A DNA stretch of 64,000 nucleotides from positions 1 to 64,000 of the forward strand of contig CABUZK010000004.1 in NCBI GenBank assembly GCA_902496115.1, in the 5' to 3' direction. Below the pieces are notes generated by a model that saw only the letters and a list, made by a program, of their open reading frames with translations, was not told where the DNA came from and ran no database searches. Source of the stretch: an uncultured Collinsella sp. GTDB lineage: Bacteria > Actinomycetota > Coriobacteriia > Coriobacteriales > Coriobacteriaceae. Shown piece after piece: positions 8,522 to 16,911 of this stretch. Within the stretch, counting starts at the first letter, position 1. Each line of letters opens with the position of its first letter. Position numbers and translations under genes: made by a program.

Positions 8522-8805
8522 TGAGCAAGGCGTATACGGCTGCCAATGGTCAGGTTGTAACGGATGAAATGATTGACGCGTGGTGCGAGTCGTACGAGCA
8601 TGGCGGGTTTCCGGACGGCGAGCATACCGTTGGGGGGATCGTGCACGGGCGGCCTCCGCTCTCAAGCGAAGGGACGGCAACGCTATCGGTGAAGATTCCC
8701 CTAGGGATGAAGGAGGCGATTCGTCGTCGGGCGGCGGCTGAAGGAATGACGCCAAGTGAGTTTGCCCGTGCAGCCTTGAGCGAAAAACTTCTTGCGGTGG
8801 GTTGA
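8518..8805 (+). CDS. Ribbon-helix-helix protein, putative antitoxin
   Basis: A 95-residue protein (two consecutive ATGs, so 94 is possible). The C-terminal 45 residues fit a ribbon-helix-helix DNA-binding domain: TATLSVKIPLGMKEAIRRRAAAEGMTPSEFARAAL, with a beta strand of alternating residues followed by two helices. The N-terminal half has the segment TDEMIDAWCESYEHGGFPDG and would be the part that contacts a partner toxin. It is coupled to the upstream small gene by a 4-base overlap. Autoregulation of the pair is likely but no operator was identified. Confidence 0.65.
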   Translation: MMSKAYTAANGQVVTDEMIDAWCESYEHGGFPDGEHTVGGIVHGRPPLSSEGTATLSVKIPLGMKEAIRRRAAAEGMTPSEFARAALSEKLLAVG

Positions 8806-8861
8806 TGTCTCTAACGTGCTGTTCTATAGGGTCGGCCTTGTGGCTGGCGCCGTGCTCAAAA

Positions 8862-8908
8862 ACTTTTTTCAAATTCTCGGTTGACCGGAGCGCGTCCTTG
8901 GTTATACT
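8862..8908 (+). promoter_or_regulatory. tRNA-Phe promoter with upstream AT element
   Basis: The -35 box TTGACC (8881-8886) and -10 box TATACT (8903-8908) are separated by 16 bases. Seven bases upstream of the -35 lies ACTTTTTTCAAA (8862-8873), nearly identical to elements before the tRNA-Leu and tRNA-Arg promoters in this window. Confidence 0.75.
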
Positions 8909-8940
8909 AATCAAGCCTTGAAACAAGGCACACCTCAAAT

Positions 8941-8995
<55 letters not shown>

Positions 8996-9013
<18 letters not shown>

Positions 9014-9251
9014 CCTTGAATTGACTAGGACCTCTGCAAAGGGGTCCTTTTCTTTTATGTGGACCATGCATGGAATCGAACCCCGTGAGGGCGCGGAGCT
9101 GAGGAAACGCGCAAGCGTTTTCCAGCGTAGCTCGCAAGGCGCGCAAGCGCCGCGGCGGTCCGTCCGCGCAGCGCGCGGACGCGATTCCCTTCCCCGCCAC
9201 CTTGAATTGACTAGGACCTCTGCAAAGGGGTCCTTTTCTTTTATGTGGACC
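8996..9251 (+). repeat. 70-bp direct repeat of tRNA-Phe 3' end plus terminator
   Basis: Bases 8996-9065 recur exactly at 9182-9251. The repeat covers the tRNA-Phe T-arm and acceptor 3' strand, the terminator and ATGTGGACC. The 116-base spacer opens with an inverted copy of the tRNA T-arm (GGAATCGAACCCC, 9072-9084) and then holds several mini-hairpins such as AACGCGCAAGCGTT and GTCCGCGCAGCGCGCGGAC. The 9014-9493 stretch otherwise holds no gene. Confidence 0.9.
9028..9056 (+). terminator. tRNA-Phe terminator
   Basis: An AGGACC...GGTCCT hairpin is followed by the T-rich run TTTTCTTTT. An identical copy lies 186 bases downstream as part of the direct repeat. Confidence 0.8.
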
Positions 9252-9252
9252 C

Positions 9253-9300
9253 GCGGAAAGCGCATCCCATTATTGAGCGAAAGAATGGAATGCGCTTTCC
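9253..9300. repeat. Palindrome with GCGGAAAG end
   Basis: Arms 9255-9271 and 9284-9300 pair with one mismatch over 17 bp (GGAAAGCGCATCCCATT). The end motif GCGGAAAG..C..CCCA recurs in the palindromes at 59.3 kb. Confidence 0.75.
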
Positions 9301-9493
9301 GGCGCCTGCCCTCGGCGTGTTTGCGCATCTCGGTACGTCATCTTGGCCCCGCTCGTCCCAGACATTTCTCCCGCTTTTGCGCCACTTTATAGACCGTTCG
9401 GTCGTCTGTCCGCACGCGCGGGTATACTCAAAACAATACTTTTCCTGTGCAATAGGATGCAGGCTCGGCCTGCACGATCCGAAGGGGGCAGTG

Positions 9494-10555
9494 ATGGAGA
9501 GGATACTCGGCGTTAATCTCTCTGGCTGGTTTATTCCCGAGCCTTGGGTGACCCCGTCGCTATACGCGGCGACCGGTGCATCCAATGCGGCCGAGCTGCA
9601 GGAGGCCATGGGCACCGCCGCCTATAACGAGCGCATGCGCCGTCATTACGAGACGTTTGTGAGTGAGGACGATTTTTGCCGCATGGCGCAGATCGGTCTC
9701 AATGCCGTGCGTCTGCCGGTGCCCTGGTATGCCTTTGGCTCGCAGGAGTCCGATGCGTCCTACATCTCGGTTGTCGACTACATCGACCGTGCAATTGAGT
9801 GGGCCGCCAAGTACGACATCCGCGTGCTGCTCGATTTGGCAACTGTGCCCGGTGGCCAGGGCGATTCCAACGATTCGCCCACCACGCCGGAGGCTGTTGC
9901 CGAATGGCATTCGTCCACCAACGGCCGTCATGTCGCACTCGACGTGCTCGAGCGCTTGGCCGATCGCTACGGCGAGGCCGAGAGCCTGCTGGGCATTGAG
10001 CTGCTGGACACGCCGCAGATGAGCGTCCGCAAGAGTCTCTTTACCATGACGGATGGCATTCCGGCCCACTACCTGCGCAATTTCTATCGCGATGCCTACG
10101 AGCTCGTCCGTTCGTATATGCCCGAGGATAAGATCGTCGTCTTCTCGTCGTCGGGGCATCCCAGCGAATGGAAGCATTTTATGCGCGGCGCCAAGTATAA
10201 GAACGTCTACATGGACCTTCACCTGTACCATTACCGCGACGAGTATGCGCTCGACATCACGAGCCCCCGCGGGCTGACGACGGCGATTTCGCGTAACAAG
10301 CGCGAGCTTAAAGAAGCGATCTCGACTGGGTTCCCCGTGCTGGTGGGCGAATGGTCGGGCGCGGCGATCTTTGCCAACTCGTCGGTTACGCCCGAGGGAC
10401 GCAATGCCTACGAGCGTGTGTTTATCGCCAACCAGCTGGCTTCGTTTGCGCCGGCTGCCGGTTGGTTCTTCCAAACGTGGAAGACCGAGAAGCGCATTGC
10501 AGCATGGGACGCCCGCGCGGCGCTCGGTACGCTCGAGCGCGGCATGATTGAATAG
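9494..10555 (+). CDS. GH5-like protein lacking the NEP acid/base motif
   Basis: A 353-residue protein with the fold signature of glycoside hydrolase family 5, close to exo-beta-1,3-glucanases: HYETFVSEDDFCRMAQIGLNAVRLPV (about 51-76), VVFSSSGHP, DLHLYHY (241-247) and a nucleophile-like VGEWSG (284-289). The usual NEP acid/base motif reads DTP (172-174), and the conserved DLHGAPG reads DLATVPG (114-120), losing a histidine. There is no signal peptide, so it is cytoplasmic. The ATG has GAAGGGGGC upstream. It may be a non-catalytic carbohydrate-binding protein or use altered chemistry. rsmI follows 6 bases after its stop. Confidence 0.8.
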   Translation: MERILGVNLSGWFIPEPWVTPSLYAATGASNAAELQEAMGTAAYNERMRRHYETFVSEDDFCRMAQIGLNAVRLPVPWYAFGSQESDASYISVVDYIDRAIEWAAKYDIRVLLDLATVPGGQGDSNDSPTTPEAVAEWHSSTNGRHVALDVLERLADRYGEAESLLGIELLDTPQMSVRKSLFTMTDGIPAHYLRNFYRDAYELVRSYMPEDKIVVFSSSGHPSEWKHFMRGAKYKNVYMDLHLYHYRDEYALDITSPRGLTTAISRNKRELKEAISTGFPVLVGEWSGAAIFANSSVTPEGRNAYERVFIANQLASFAPAAGWFFQTWKTEKRIAAWDARAALGTLERGMIE

Positions 10556-10561
10556 GTTGAT

Positions 10562-11440
10562 ATGACGCAAAACAGCACCCATACGGGCAAACTCTATGTG
10601 GTCGGCACGCCCATCGGCAACTTGGGTGACCTGTCCCCGCGCGTTGGCGAGGCCTTTGCCGCCGCCGATGCCATTTGCTGCGAAGACACGCGTGTGACGT
10701 CAAAGCTGCTGATGCACCTGGGCATTTCCAAGCCGCTTGTCCGTTGCGACGAGAATGTGATCGCCAGCCGCGCCGCCGGTCTGGTCGACCGTCTGCTGGC
10801 GGGGGAGACCCTCGCCTTTGCCTCGGACGCCGGTATGCCGAGCGTGTCTGATCCCGGCCAGGCTTTGGTTGAGGCAGCGCGTGAGGCCGATGTGCCCGTA
10901 GAAGTTATTCCCGGGCCCTCTGCTTGTGTCACGGCGCTCGTTTCGTCCGGCATTCCCTGCGAGCATTTTTTCTTCGAGGGCTTTTTGGGCCGAAAGCACG
11001 GCGACCGCGTGCGCCGTTTGCAGCGCCTTGCCGTAGTGCCCGGCGCGCTCATCTTCTACGAGTCTCCACATCGCATTGTGGCGACGCTCGAGGCCGTGGC
11101 GGAGGTCTTTCCCCAGCGTGAGGTTGCCGTCTGCCGCGAACTCACCAAGCTGCACGAGGAGGTCTTGCGCGGGCCCGCTGTCCAACTCGCCGAGGAGCTG
11201 CGTGCTCGCGGCGAGGTAAAGGGCGAGATTGCGCTGGTCATCGCGCCGCCGAGCGAGGATGAGGAGGCCGGTATCGTGCCGGTTGGCGCCGCGGCAGCGG
11301 ATCCCGACGAGGCCCTGTGCGAGGATATCCGCGCCGCGCTCGAGGAGGGGGAGCCCGCCTCTGCGGTGGCCAAGCGCCTGTCTCAGAAGTATTCGCGCCG
11401 CAAGCGCGATGTCTATGCCATGGTGCTCGATATGCAATAG
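10562..11440 (+). CDS. rsmI: 16S rRNA 2'-O-ribose C1402 methyltransferase RsmI
   Basis: RsmI methylates the 2'-hydroxyl of C1402 in 16S rRNA using S-adenosylmethionine. The 292-residue length fits. Family motifs are visible: LYVVGTPIGNLGDLSPR at the N-terminus, CEDTRVTSKLL, the SDAGMPSVSDPG loop and EVIPGPSACVTALVSSG. The C-terminal helical domain ends in AVAKRLSQKYSRRKRDVYAMVL. It starts 6 bases after the GH5-like gene, so the two are probably co-transcribed. metG follows after 69 bases. Confidence 0.96.
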   Translation: MTQNSTHTGKLYVVGTPIGNLGDLSPRVGEAFAAADAICCEDTRVTSKLLMHLGISKPLVRCDENVIASRAAGLVDRLLAGETLAFASDAGMPSVSDPGQALVEAAREADVPVEVIPGPSACVTALVSSGIPCEHFFFEGFLGRKHGDRVRRLQRLAVVPGALIFYESPHRIVATLEAVAEVFPQREVAVCRELTKLHEEVLRGPAVQLAEELRARGEVKGEIALVIAPPSEDEEAGIVPVGAAAADPDEALCEDIRAALEEGEPASAVAKRLSQKYSRRKRDVYAMVLDMQ

Positions 11441-11509
11441 ATGGAGGATATCCAGCCCTTGCGCTAGAATCATCCCCTGTATGCAACGTTTTTCTGGAGG
11501 ACAAACCCC

Positions 11510-13111
11510 ATGGATCAAAGCAAGCCTTCGTTCTTTATCACGACGCCCATCTACTACGTCAACGCCGATCCGCACCTGGGCACGGCTTATTCCACCATCA
11601 TCGCCGACGTTCAGGCTCGCTATCGCCGCTCCGCCGGCTATAACGTCAAGTTCCTGACCGGCATGGACGAGCACGGCGAGAAGGTCGCCGAGGCCGCAGC
11701 CAAGCATGGCATGACGCCGCAGGAGTGGACCGACAGCCAGGCGCCGCACTTCAAGGAGCTTTGGAGCAAGCTCGAGATTTCCAACGACGACTTCATCCGC
11801 ACCACCGAGCCGCGCCAGCATCATGCCGTGCAGTACCTGTGGGAGCGCATGAAGGAGTCCGGTTACCTGTATAAGGGCAGCTACGACGGCTGGTATTGCG
11901 TGCCTGACGAGACCTACTTCACTGATACGCAGGTCCAGAAGGGCGACGAGGAGTACGGCAGCGTCGGCCAGCACCTGTGCCCCGACTGCCACCGTCCGCT
12001 TGAGCGCGTGCAGGAGGAGTCCTACTTCTTTAAGCTTTCCGCCTTCCAGGACAAGCTGCTCAAGCTTTACGACGAGCACCCCGACTTTGTCGAGCCTGCG
12101 TTCCGCATGAACGAGGTGCGCAGCTTTGTCGAGGGCGGCCTTAACGACCTTTCCGTGAGCCGCACGAGCTTTGACTGGGGTATTCAGGTCCCGTTTGACG
12201 AGGGCCACGTGACCTACGTGTGGTTCGATGCGCTGCTCAACTATATGACGGCCGTCGGCTACGGCGTCGACACCGACGAGGCGCGCGCCGAGCTGGCCTA
12301 TCGTTGGCCCGCGCAGTTCCACATCGTGGGTAAGGACATCATCCGCTTCCACTGCGTCATTTGGCCCGCCATGCTCATGGCCATCGGCGAGGCTCTGCCC
12401 GAGCACGTCTTTGCCCACGGCTTCCTGACCGTGCGCAATGCCGAGACCGGCAAGGCCGAGAAGATGTCCAAGAGCCGCGGCAACGCTATCGCTCCGCAGG
12501 ACGTTATCGACATGTTGGGCGTTGAGGGCTATCGCTACTACTTTATGACCGACGTCGTCCCCGGCACCGACGGCGCCATCAGCTTCGATCGCATGGAGCA
12601 GGTCTACAACGCCGACCTGGCCAACAGCTGGGGCAACCTTATCTCGCGTTCGCTCAACATGAGCGGCAAGTACTTTGACGGTTGCGCGCCTGCCAAGCCC
12701 GCGTCGTTCGATGCGTTCGACAACCCGCTGGCAAAGATCGCCGATGGTCTGGTCGAGCGCTACATGGCCAAGATGGACGTGCTCGATTACGGTGGAGCCA
12801 AGGACGAGGTCATGGAGCTCATCCATGCCGCCAATCACTACATCGAGGACTCCGAGCCCTGGGCGCTTGCCAAGGACGAGGCCAAGGCTGACGAGCTGGC
12901 ATTTGTGATCTACAACCTGCTCGAGGCCATCCGCATCGCCGCTCACCTGCTGATGCCGCTCATGCCTCAGACCTCTGCCGAGGCCCTGCGCCGCCTGTCC
13001 TGCGAGGACGAGGCCGCGAGCGACGACCTCAAGGGCATTTGCGCTTGGGGCTTGCTTGCCGGTGGTCAGCCCGTCGAGAAGGGCGAGCCGCTGTTCCCGC
13101 GTCTGGGCTAA
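11510..13111 (+). CDS. metG: Methionyl-tRNA synthetase
   Basis: A class I synthetase charging methionine onto tRNA-Met, 533 residues, the compact form without a C-terminal tRNA-binding dimerisation domain. The HIGH-like motif is seen in YYVNADPHLGTAYSTIIADV, a zinc knuckle half in HLCPDCHRP (about 158-166), and KMSKSRGN (about 318-325). A CTGGAGGAC ribosome binding site precedes the ATG. A strong terminator follows, then rsmA and a TatD-family gene, a common neighbourhood for metG. Confidence 0.97.
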   Translation: MDQSKPSFFITTPIYYVNADPHLGTAYSTIIADVQARYRRSAGYNVKFLTGMDEHGEKVAEAAAKHGMTPQEWTDSQAPHFKELWSKLEISNDDFIRTTEPRQHHAVQYLWERMKESGYLYKGSYDGWYCVPDETYFTDTQVQKGDEEYGSVGQHLCPDCHRPLERVQEESYFFKLSAFQDKLLKLYDEHPDFVEPAFRMNEVRSFVEGGLNDLSVSRTSFDWGIQVPFDEGHVTYVWFDALLNYMTAVGYGVDTDEARAELAYRWPAQFHIVGKDIIRFHCVIWPAMLMAIGEALPEHVFAHGFLTVRNAETGKAEKMSKSRGNAIAPQDVIDMLGVEGYRYYFMTDVVPGTDGAISFDRMEQVYNADLANSWGNLISRSLNMSGKYFDGCAPAKPASFDAFDNPLAKIADGLVERYMAKMDVLDYGGAKDEVMELIHAANHYIEDSEPWALAKDEAKADELAFVIYNLLEAIRIAAHLLMPLMPQTSAEALRRLSCEDEAASDDLKGICAWGLLAGGQPVEKGEPLFPRLG

Positions 13112-13150
13112 GACGCCGCGCGCCATATCAGCAATTCGCTGTTTAGATGT

Positions 13151-13184
13151 AAGGGCATGGCCGCAACGGTCCATGCCCTTTTGT
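13151..13184 (+). terminator. metG terminator
   Basis: AAGGGCATGG and CCATGCCCTT form a 10-bp stem around a small CCG/CGG-closed loop, followed by TTTTG. Confidence 0.9.
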
Positions 13185-13218
13185 TTCAAGACGCCGCCAC
13201 TATGCTAAGGAGGCAACT

Positions 13219-14079
13219 ATGACAACTTCGCCTTTGGCTAACCCCACGGCAACAAGGGAACTGCTGGAGGAGTTTGGCCTTGCGACCAAGCATCGCCTGG
13301 GGCAGAACTTCCTGATCGACAACCATGTAATTGAGCGCATTTGCGAGCTTTCCGAGCTTGCGGGCGATGAGCGCGTGCTCGAGGTTGGCCCGGGCGTTGG
13401 CACGCTCACACTTGCACTGCTGCAGGAGGCGGCGTGCGTCACGTCGATCGAGGCCGATCCCGAGCTCGAGCCGGTGCTCGATGCCCACGCCGCCGACTAT
13501 GCCAACTTCCGCTTTATCATGGGTGACGCGCTCAAGGTGGCGCCGGGGCAGATTGAGCAGGCTGCGGGCGGTGAGCCAACGGTATTTGTCGCGAACCTGC
13601 CCTATAACGTGGCGGCGACGATCATCCTGCAGTTCTTCCAGACGATGCCCGCGCTCAAGCGCGCCGTCGTCATGGTTCAAAAGGAGGTTGCCGATCGCAT
13701 TGCCGCAGTGCCGGGTAACAAGACCTATGGCGGCTATACGGCAAAGCTCGGCCTGTATGCGCAGGTTACGGGTCGCTTTGAGGTGCCGCCGCGTTGCTTT
13801 ATGCCGGCGCCGCACGTGGACTCGGCCGTCGTGCGTATCGACCGTGTTGACGGCGTGGTGCCCGAAGGACTCGATCGCGAGTTTGTGGCCCGCGTGATCG
13901 ACGCTGCGTTTGCTCAGCGTCGCAAGACCATCCGCAACTCCATGAGCGCCAACGGCTTTGCCAAGGACGTGCTCGATGCCGCCTTTGAGGCTTGCGGTAT
14001 CGCACCCACCACGCGCGCCGAGACGCTCGATGTTGCTGACTTTGTCCGCCTGGCCCAGGAGCTAATCCATGATGCCTAA
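13219..14079 (+). CDS. rsmA: 16S rRNA dimethyladenosine transferase RsmA/KsgA
   Basis: It dimethylates two adjacent adenosines (A1518 and A1519) near the 3' end of 16S rRNA late in 30S assembly. The 286-residue protein has LGQNFLIDNHVIERI, the SAM-binding VLEVGPGVGTLTLALL (about 54-69), the catalytic NLPYN (about 127-131) and the C-terminal AFAQRRKTIRNSM. AAGGAGG lies 6 bases upstream of the ATG. The stop overlaps the next gene by 11 bases. Confidence 0.97.
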   Translation: MTTSPLANPTATRELLEEFGLATKHRLGQNFLIDNHVIERICELSELAGDERVLEVGPGVGTLTLALLQEAACVTSIEADPELEPVLDAHAADYANFRFIMGDALKVAPGQIEQAAGGEPTVFVANLPYNVAATIILQFFQTMPALKRAVVMVQKEVADRIAAVPGNKTYGGYTAKLGLYAQVTGRFEVPPRCFMPAPHVDSAVVRIDRVDGVVPEGLDREFVARVIDAAFAQRRKTIRNSMSANGFAKDVLDAAFEACGIAPTTRAETLDVADFVRLAQELIHDA

Positions 14080-14986
14080 TGCCGAACGCGTGACGTTTAC
14101 CAAGAAAAAGAAGACGGCTGCTTGTCCCGTGCCCTTGGCACCGCTTGCCGACACGCATGCGCATCTGCTTTCGTTCTGGGGCAAGGAGGTGCCCGAGACG
14201 CTCGTGCGCGCCAAAGCCGCGGGCGTCGACCTGCTGGTGACGATGCTCGACCCCATCGCCGACAAGCGCAGCGTGACGGACTATAGCGACTGGCTCGTGC
14301 GCGAAATTCTGCCGATGCGGGATATTCCGCAGATCAAGTATCTCGCTGGCGTTCACCCCTATGGCGCGCCGGATTATACCGACGACATTCACGCACAGGT
14401 CGTTGCCGCGCTCGATGACCCTTTGTGCGCCGGTATCGGCGAGATCGGCCTGGACTACCACATGGATTACGATGACGACATCGCGCCGGCGCCCCATAGC
14501 GTGCAGATTGATTGCATGGCACGTCAGCTCGAAGTTGCCGTGCGCCGCAATGTGCCGGTGGAGCTGCACCTGCGGCATGAGGACTCGGATGGGGAGCGCA
14601 CCTCGCATATGGATGCGTACAACGTGTTGCGCGAGGTGGGTGTGCCTCAGGCCGGTTGCGTGCTGCACTGCTTTGGCGAGGATCGAGCCACGATGGAGCG
14701 CTTTGTGGGTTTGGGCTGCTATATCGCCTATGGCGGCGCGGCCACCTTTAAGCGCAACGAAGACGTGCGCGAGGCATTTGCGGCGACCCCGCTCGATCGC
14801 ATTTTGTTCGAGACGGATTGCCCGTATATGGCGCCGGAGCCCATTCGTGGTCTTGAGTGCGAGCCGGCAATGATTTCTATCACGGCAAACACGCTGGTCA
14901 ACGACCGTGTCGATCGTACCGGCGAGGATGCTGAGGCAATCGCGCGAGCAGCTTGGGAAAATGCCTGCAAACTTTTTCAAAAATAG
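14069..14986 (+). CDS. TatD-family metal-dependent hydrolase
   Basis: A 305-residue amidohydrolase-fold protein of the TatD DNase family. Metal ligands are visible in DTHAHLL (about 28-34), GEIGLDYH and the later ELHLRHED and FETDCPYMAPEP. It overlaps rsmA by 11 bases and is surely co-transcribed with it. An internal segment (DKRSVTDYSDWLVREI) differs from short TatD proteins and makes it longer than the usual 255-265 residues. Its last codons double as the AT-rich element upstream of the tRNA-Leu promoter. Confidence 0.88.
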   Translation: MMPNAERVTFTKKKKTAACPVPLAPLADTHAHLLSFWGKEVPETLVRAKAAGVDLLVTMLDPIADKRSVTDYSDWLVREILPMRDIPQIKYLAGVHPYGAPDYTDDIHAQVVAALDDPLCAGIGEIGLDYHMDYDDDIAPAPHSVQIDCMARQLEVAVRRNVPVELHLRHEDSDGERTSHMDAYNVLREVGVPQAGCVLHCFGEDRATMERFVGLGCYIAYGGAATFKRNEDVREAFAATPLDRILFETDCPYMAPEPIRGLECEPAMISITANTLVNDRVDRTGEDAEAIARAAWENACKLFQK

Positions 14987-15018
14987 TTCTTGCGTTCGCG
15001 ATGGCGCTCCGTTATTCT
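14971..15018 (+). promoter_or_regulatory. tRNA-Leu promoter with upstream AT element
   Basis: TTGCGT (14990-14995) and TATTCT (15013-15018) are 17 bases apart. ACTTTTTCAAAAA lies just upstream, inside the last codons of the TatD-family gene. Confidence 0.7.
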
Positions 15019-15029
15019 AATTCCTGCAC

Positions 15030-15116
15030 GCGGGCGTGGCGGAATTGGCAGACGCGTACGGTTCAGGTCCGTATGGGGGCAACCCCATGAAGGTTCAAGT
15101 CCTTTCGCCCGCACCA
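15030..15116 (+). tRNA. tRNA-Leu (CAG)
   Basis: An 87-base class II tRNA with GCGGGCG/CGCCCGC acceptor stem, anticodon loop TTCAGGT (anticodon CAG), a long variable arm (TGGGGGCAACCCCA) and encoded CCA. Confidence 0.95.
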
Positions 15117-15351
15117 TTAAATGAAAGAGCTCCCAGCAATGGGGGCTTTTTTGTTATGGGCCCATCGCGGGGACTTGAACCTGCGAAGGAGCGAGCGTAA
15201 AGAAAACGCGGAGCGTTTTTAGCGAGCTGGCGAGGACGCCGGCAGGCGGGCGAAGCCGGTGCGGATCCGCGAAGCGGATACGCGGACGTCCTTTTGCCCG
15301 CACCATTGATTGAAAGAGCTCCCAGCAATGGGGGCTTTTTTGTTATGGGCC
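15099..15351 (+). repeat. 64-bp direct repeat of tRNA-Leu 3' end plus terminator
   Basis: Bases 15099-15162 recur at 15288-15351 with three differences, an offset of 189 bases. The spacer begins with an inverted copy of the T-arm (GGACTTGAACCT, 15171-15182) and carries mini-hairpins such as AAACGCGGAGCGTTT and ATCCGCGAAGCGGAT. The layout matches the tRNA-Phe locus. The 14987-15422 stretch otherwise holds only the promoter of the next gene. Confidence 0.9.
15127..15153 (+). terminator. tRNA-Leu terminator
   Basis: A GCTCCC-AGCAAT-GGGGGC hairpin is followed by TTTTTTG. A second copy is at 15316-15342 in the downstream repeat. Confidence 0.8.
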
Positions 15352-15422
15352 TCCTGTTGGCGTCACGTGGCTGCTTTGTGCGGGTATCCTAGTGCCAACG
15401 TGTGCCTATCAGAGGAGAGACC

Positions 15423-16361
15423 ATGCTGTTGTCCGGTATTATCGCCGCCCTTACGAGCCTTTTGATTCCCATCATCATCCTGTTGCTGCTGCTTCCCAGC
15501 GCCTGCTATGTCGTTGAACAGCAGCATGCTGTGATCATCGAGCGCTTAGGCAAGTTCAGCCGCATCGTCAACGCGGGCTTCCACATGAAGGTACCCGTGA
15601 TTGACCGCAAAGCCGCCACGGTGAGTCTGCGCACCATGAAAAACGGTTTTGGCATCGACGTTAAGACCCAGGACAACGTGACTATCGGCCTTGAGGTCTC
15701 TGCTCAGTACCACGTGAGCTATGACATGGGCGCCGGCCCGGCAGATTCGGGCATCTACAAGAGCTACTACATGTTGCAGGAGCCCGTCGACCAAATGCGT
15801 GACTTCATCACCGATGCCCTGCGCTCTTCCATCCCCGTCTACACGCTCGATGAGGTATTTGCCAAGAAGGATGACATCGCCAAGGACGTTAATGCCACCG
15901 TGTCCGAGCAGATGGCTGCCTACGGCTTTACCCTCGTGTCGACACTCATCACCAAGATCGCACTGCCGACCGAGGTCGAGAACTCCATGAACGACATCAA
16001 CGCTGCCCAGCGCAAGCGTGCTGCTGCGCAGGAGCTCGCTGAGGCCGACCGCATCAAGCGCGTTACCGAGGCGACCGCCGAGGCCGAGGCTATGGAAAAG
16101 GCGGGCGAAGGCATCGCCAACCAGCGCAAAGCCATCGCGCTGGGCATCAAGGATTCGCTCGAGATTATCCAGGAGACGGGCGTCGGCAACGACGAGGCTA
16201 ACCAGCTGTTCATGTTTACGCAGTGGTCCGAGATGATGACGGAGTTCGCTCGCACGGGCAAAACCTCGACGGTCGTGCTGCCGAGTGATTTCTCGCAGTC
16301 TGCCTCGATGTTCGAGCAGATGCTGACCGCCGGCAAAGTTCAGAACGAGTCGAAGGAGTAG
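15423..16361 (+). CDS. SPFH/stomatin-family membrane protein
   Basis: A 312-residue protein with one N-terminal membrane helix (about residues 5-30) and an SPFH domain: YVVEQQHAVIIERLGKFSRIVNAGFHMKVPVIDRK, followed by a long Ala/Glu/Lys-rich coiled coil (about 195-235) containing AAQELAEADRIKRVTEATAEAEAMEKAGEG. The family forms large oligomers on membranes and often escorts proteases or channels; QmcA is the nearest well-known relative. AGAGGAGAG precedes the ATG. The next gene, rlmH, starts within 10 bases of its stop. Confidence 0.9.
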   Translation: MLLSGIIAALTSLLIPIIILLLLLPSACYVVEQQHAVIIERLGKFSRIVNAGFHMKVPVIDRKAATVSLRTMKNGFGIDVKTQDNVTIGLEVSAQYHVSYDMGAGPADSGIYKSYYMLQEPVDQMRDFITDALRSSIPVYTLDEVFAKKDDIAKDVNATVSEQMAAYGFTLVSTLITKIALPTEVENSMNDINAAQRKRAAAQELAEADRIKRVTEATAEAEAMEKAGEGIANQRKAIALGIKDSLEIIQETGVGNDEANQLFMFTQWSEMMTEFARTGKTSTVVLPSDFSQSASMFEQMLTAGKVQNESKE

Positions 16362-16367
16362 GTGCGC

Positions 16368-16838
16368 GTGAAGTACACCGTTGTATGCGTCGGTAAGCTC
16401 AAAGAGCGTTTTTGGAAGGATGCCTGCGCCGAGTACACCAAGCGCCTAGGTGCTTATGCCAAGGTGGATATCCGCGAGGTGGCCGATATCGATCCAGCCA
16501 AGGCAGGCGGCGTGGATGCCGCGCGCGACAAGGAGGGAGCGGCGATTCTTACAGCCCTACCGCCCCGAGCGCATGTGATCCTGCTGGCTATCGAGGGCAA
16601 AGAGCGCTCGAGCGAGGAACTCTCGACGCGCCTCGATGATCTTATGCTGCGTGGTAACAGCGATATCGCCTTTATAATCGGCGGATCGGACGGCGTGAGC
16701 GATGCCGTGCGCGCTCATGCCGATGAGATGCTCAGCTTTGGGCGCATTACCTTGCCGCACAACCTGGTCCGCGTGGTGCTGTTGGAGCAGATTTATCGCG
16801 CCTGTAAGATCAGCCGCGGCGAGCCGTATCACAAATAG
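16368..16838 (+). CDS. rlmH: 23S rRNA pseudouridine-1915 N3-methyltransferase RlmH
   Basis: RlmH methylates pseudouridine 1915 in helix 69 of 23S rRNA. The 156-residue SPOUT protein shows VVCVGKLKERFWKDACAEYTKRL at the N-terminus, the knot-region FIIGGSDGVSD and the closing LLEQIYRACKISRGEPYHK. Two in-frame GTG codons are available (16362 and 16368); GAAGGAG spacing favours 16368, which also matches the family's usual start. Confidence 0.95.
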   Translation: MKYTVVCVGKLKERFWKDACAEYTKRLGAYAKVDIREVADIDPAKAGGVDAARDKEGAAILTALPPRAHVILLAIEGKERSSEELSTRLDDLMLRGNSDIAFIIGGSDGVSDAVRAHADEMLSFGRITLPHNLVRVVLLEQIYRACKISRGEPYHK

Positions 16839-16911
16839 GTCGGCAATACGAAACAATGGCGTGGGACAATAGCTTTCGTTTTTGAGGAAGCGTCTGAGAG
16901 GGCTATGTGAT

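Noticed and set aside
9065..9181. Integrated element between the tRNA-Phe repeats
   Set aside because: The 116-base spacer has no gene or integrase; it cannot be a present-day element, though a remnant remains possible.
10700..13189. A very long open frame on the minus strand opposite rsmI and metG
   Set aside because: It mirrors codon bias of the real + strand genes, has no recognisable motifs, and metG and rsmI are unmistakable.
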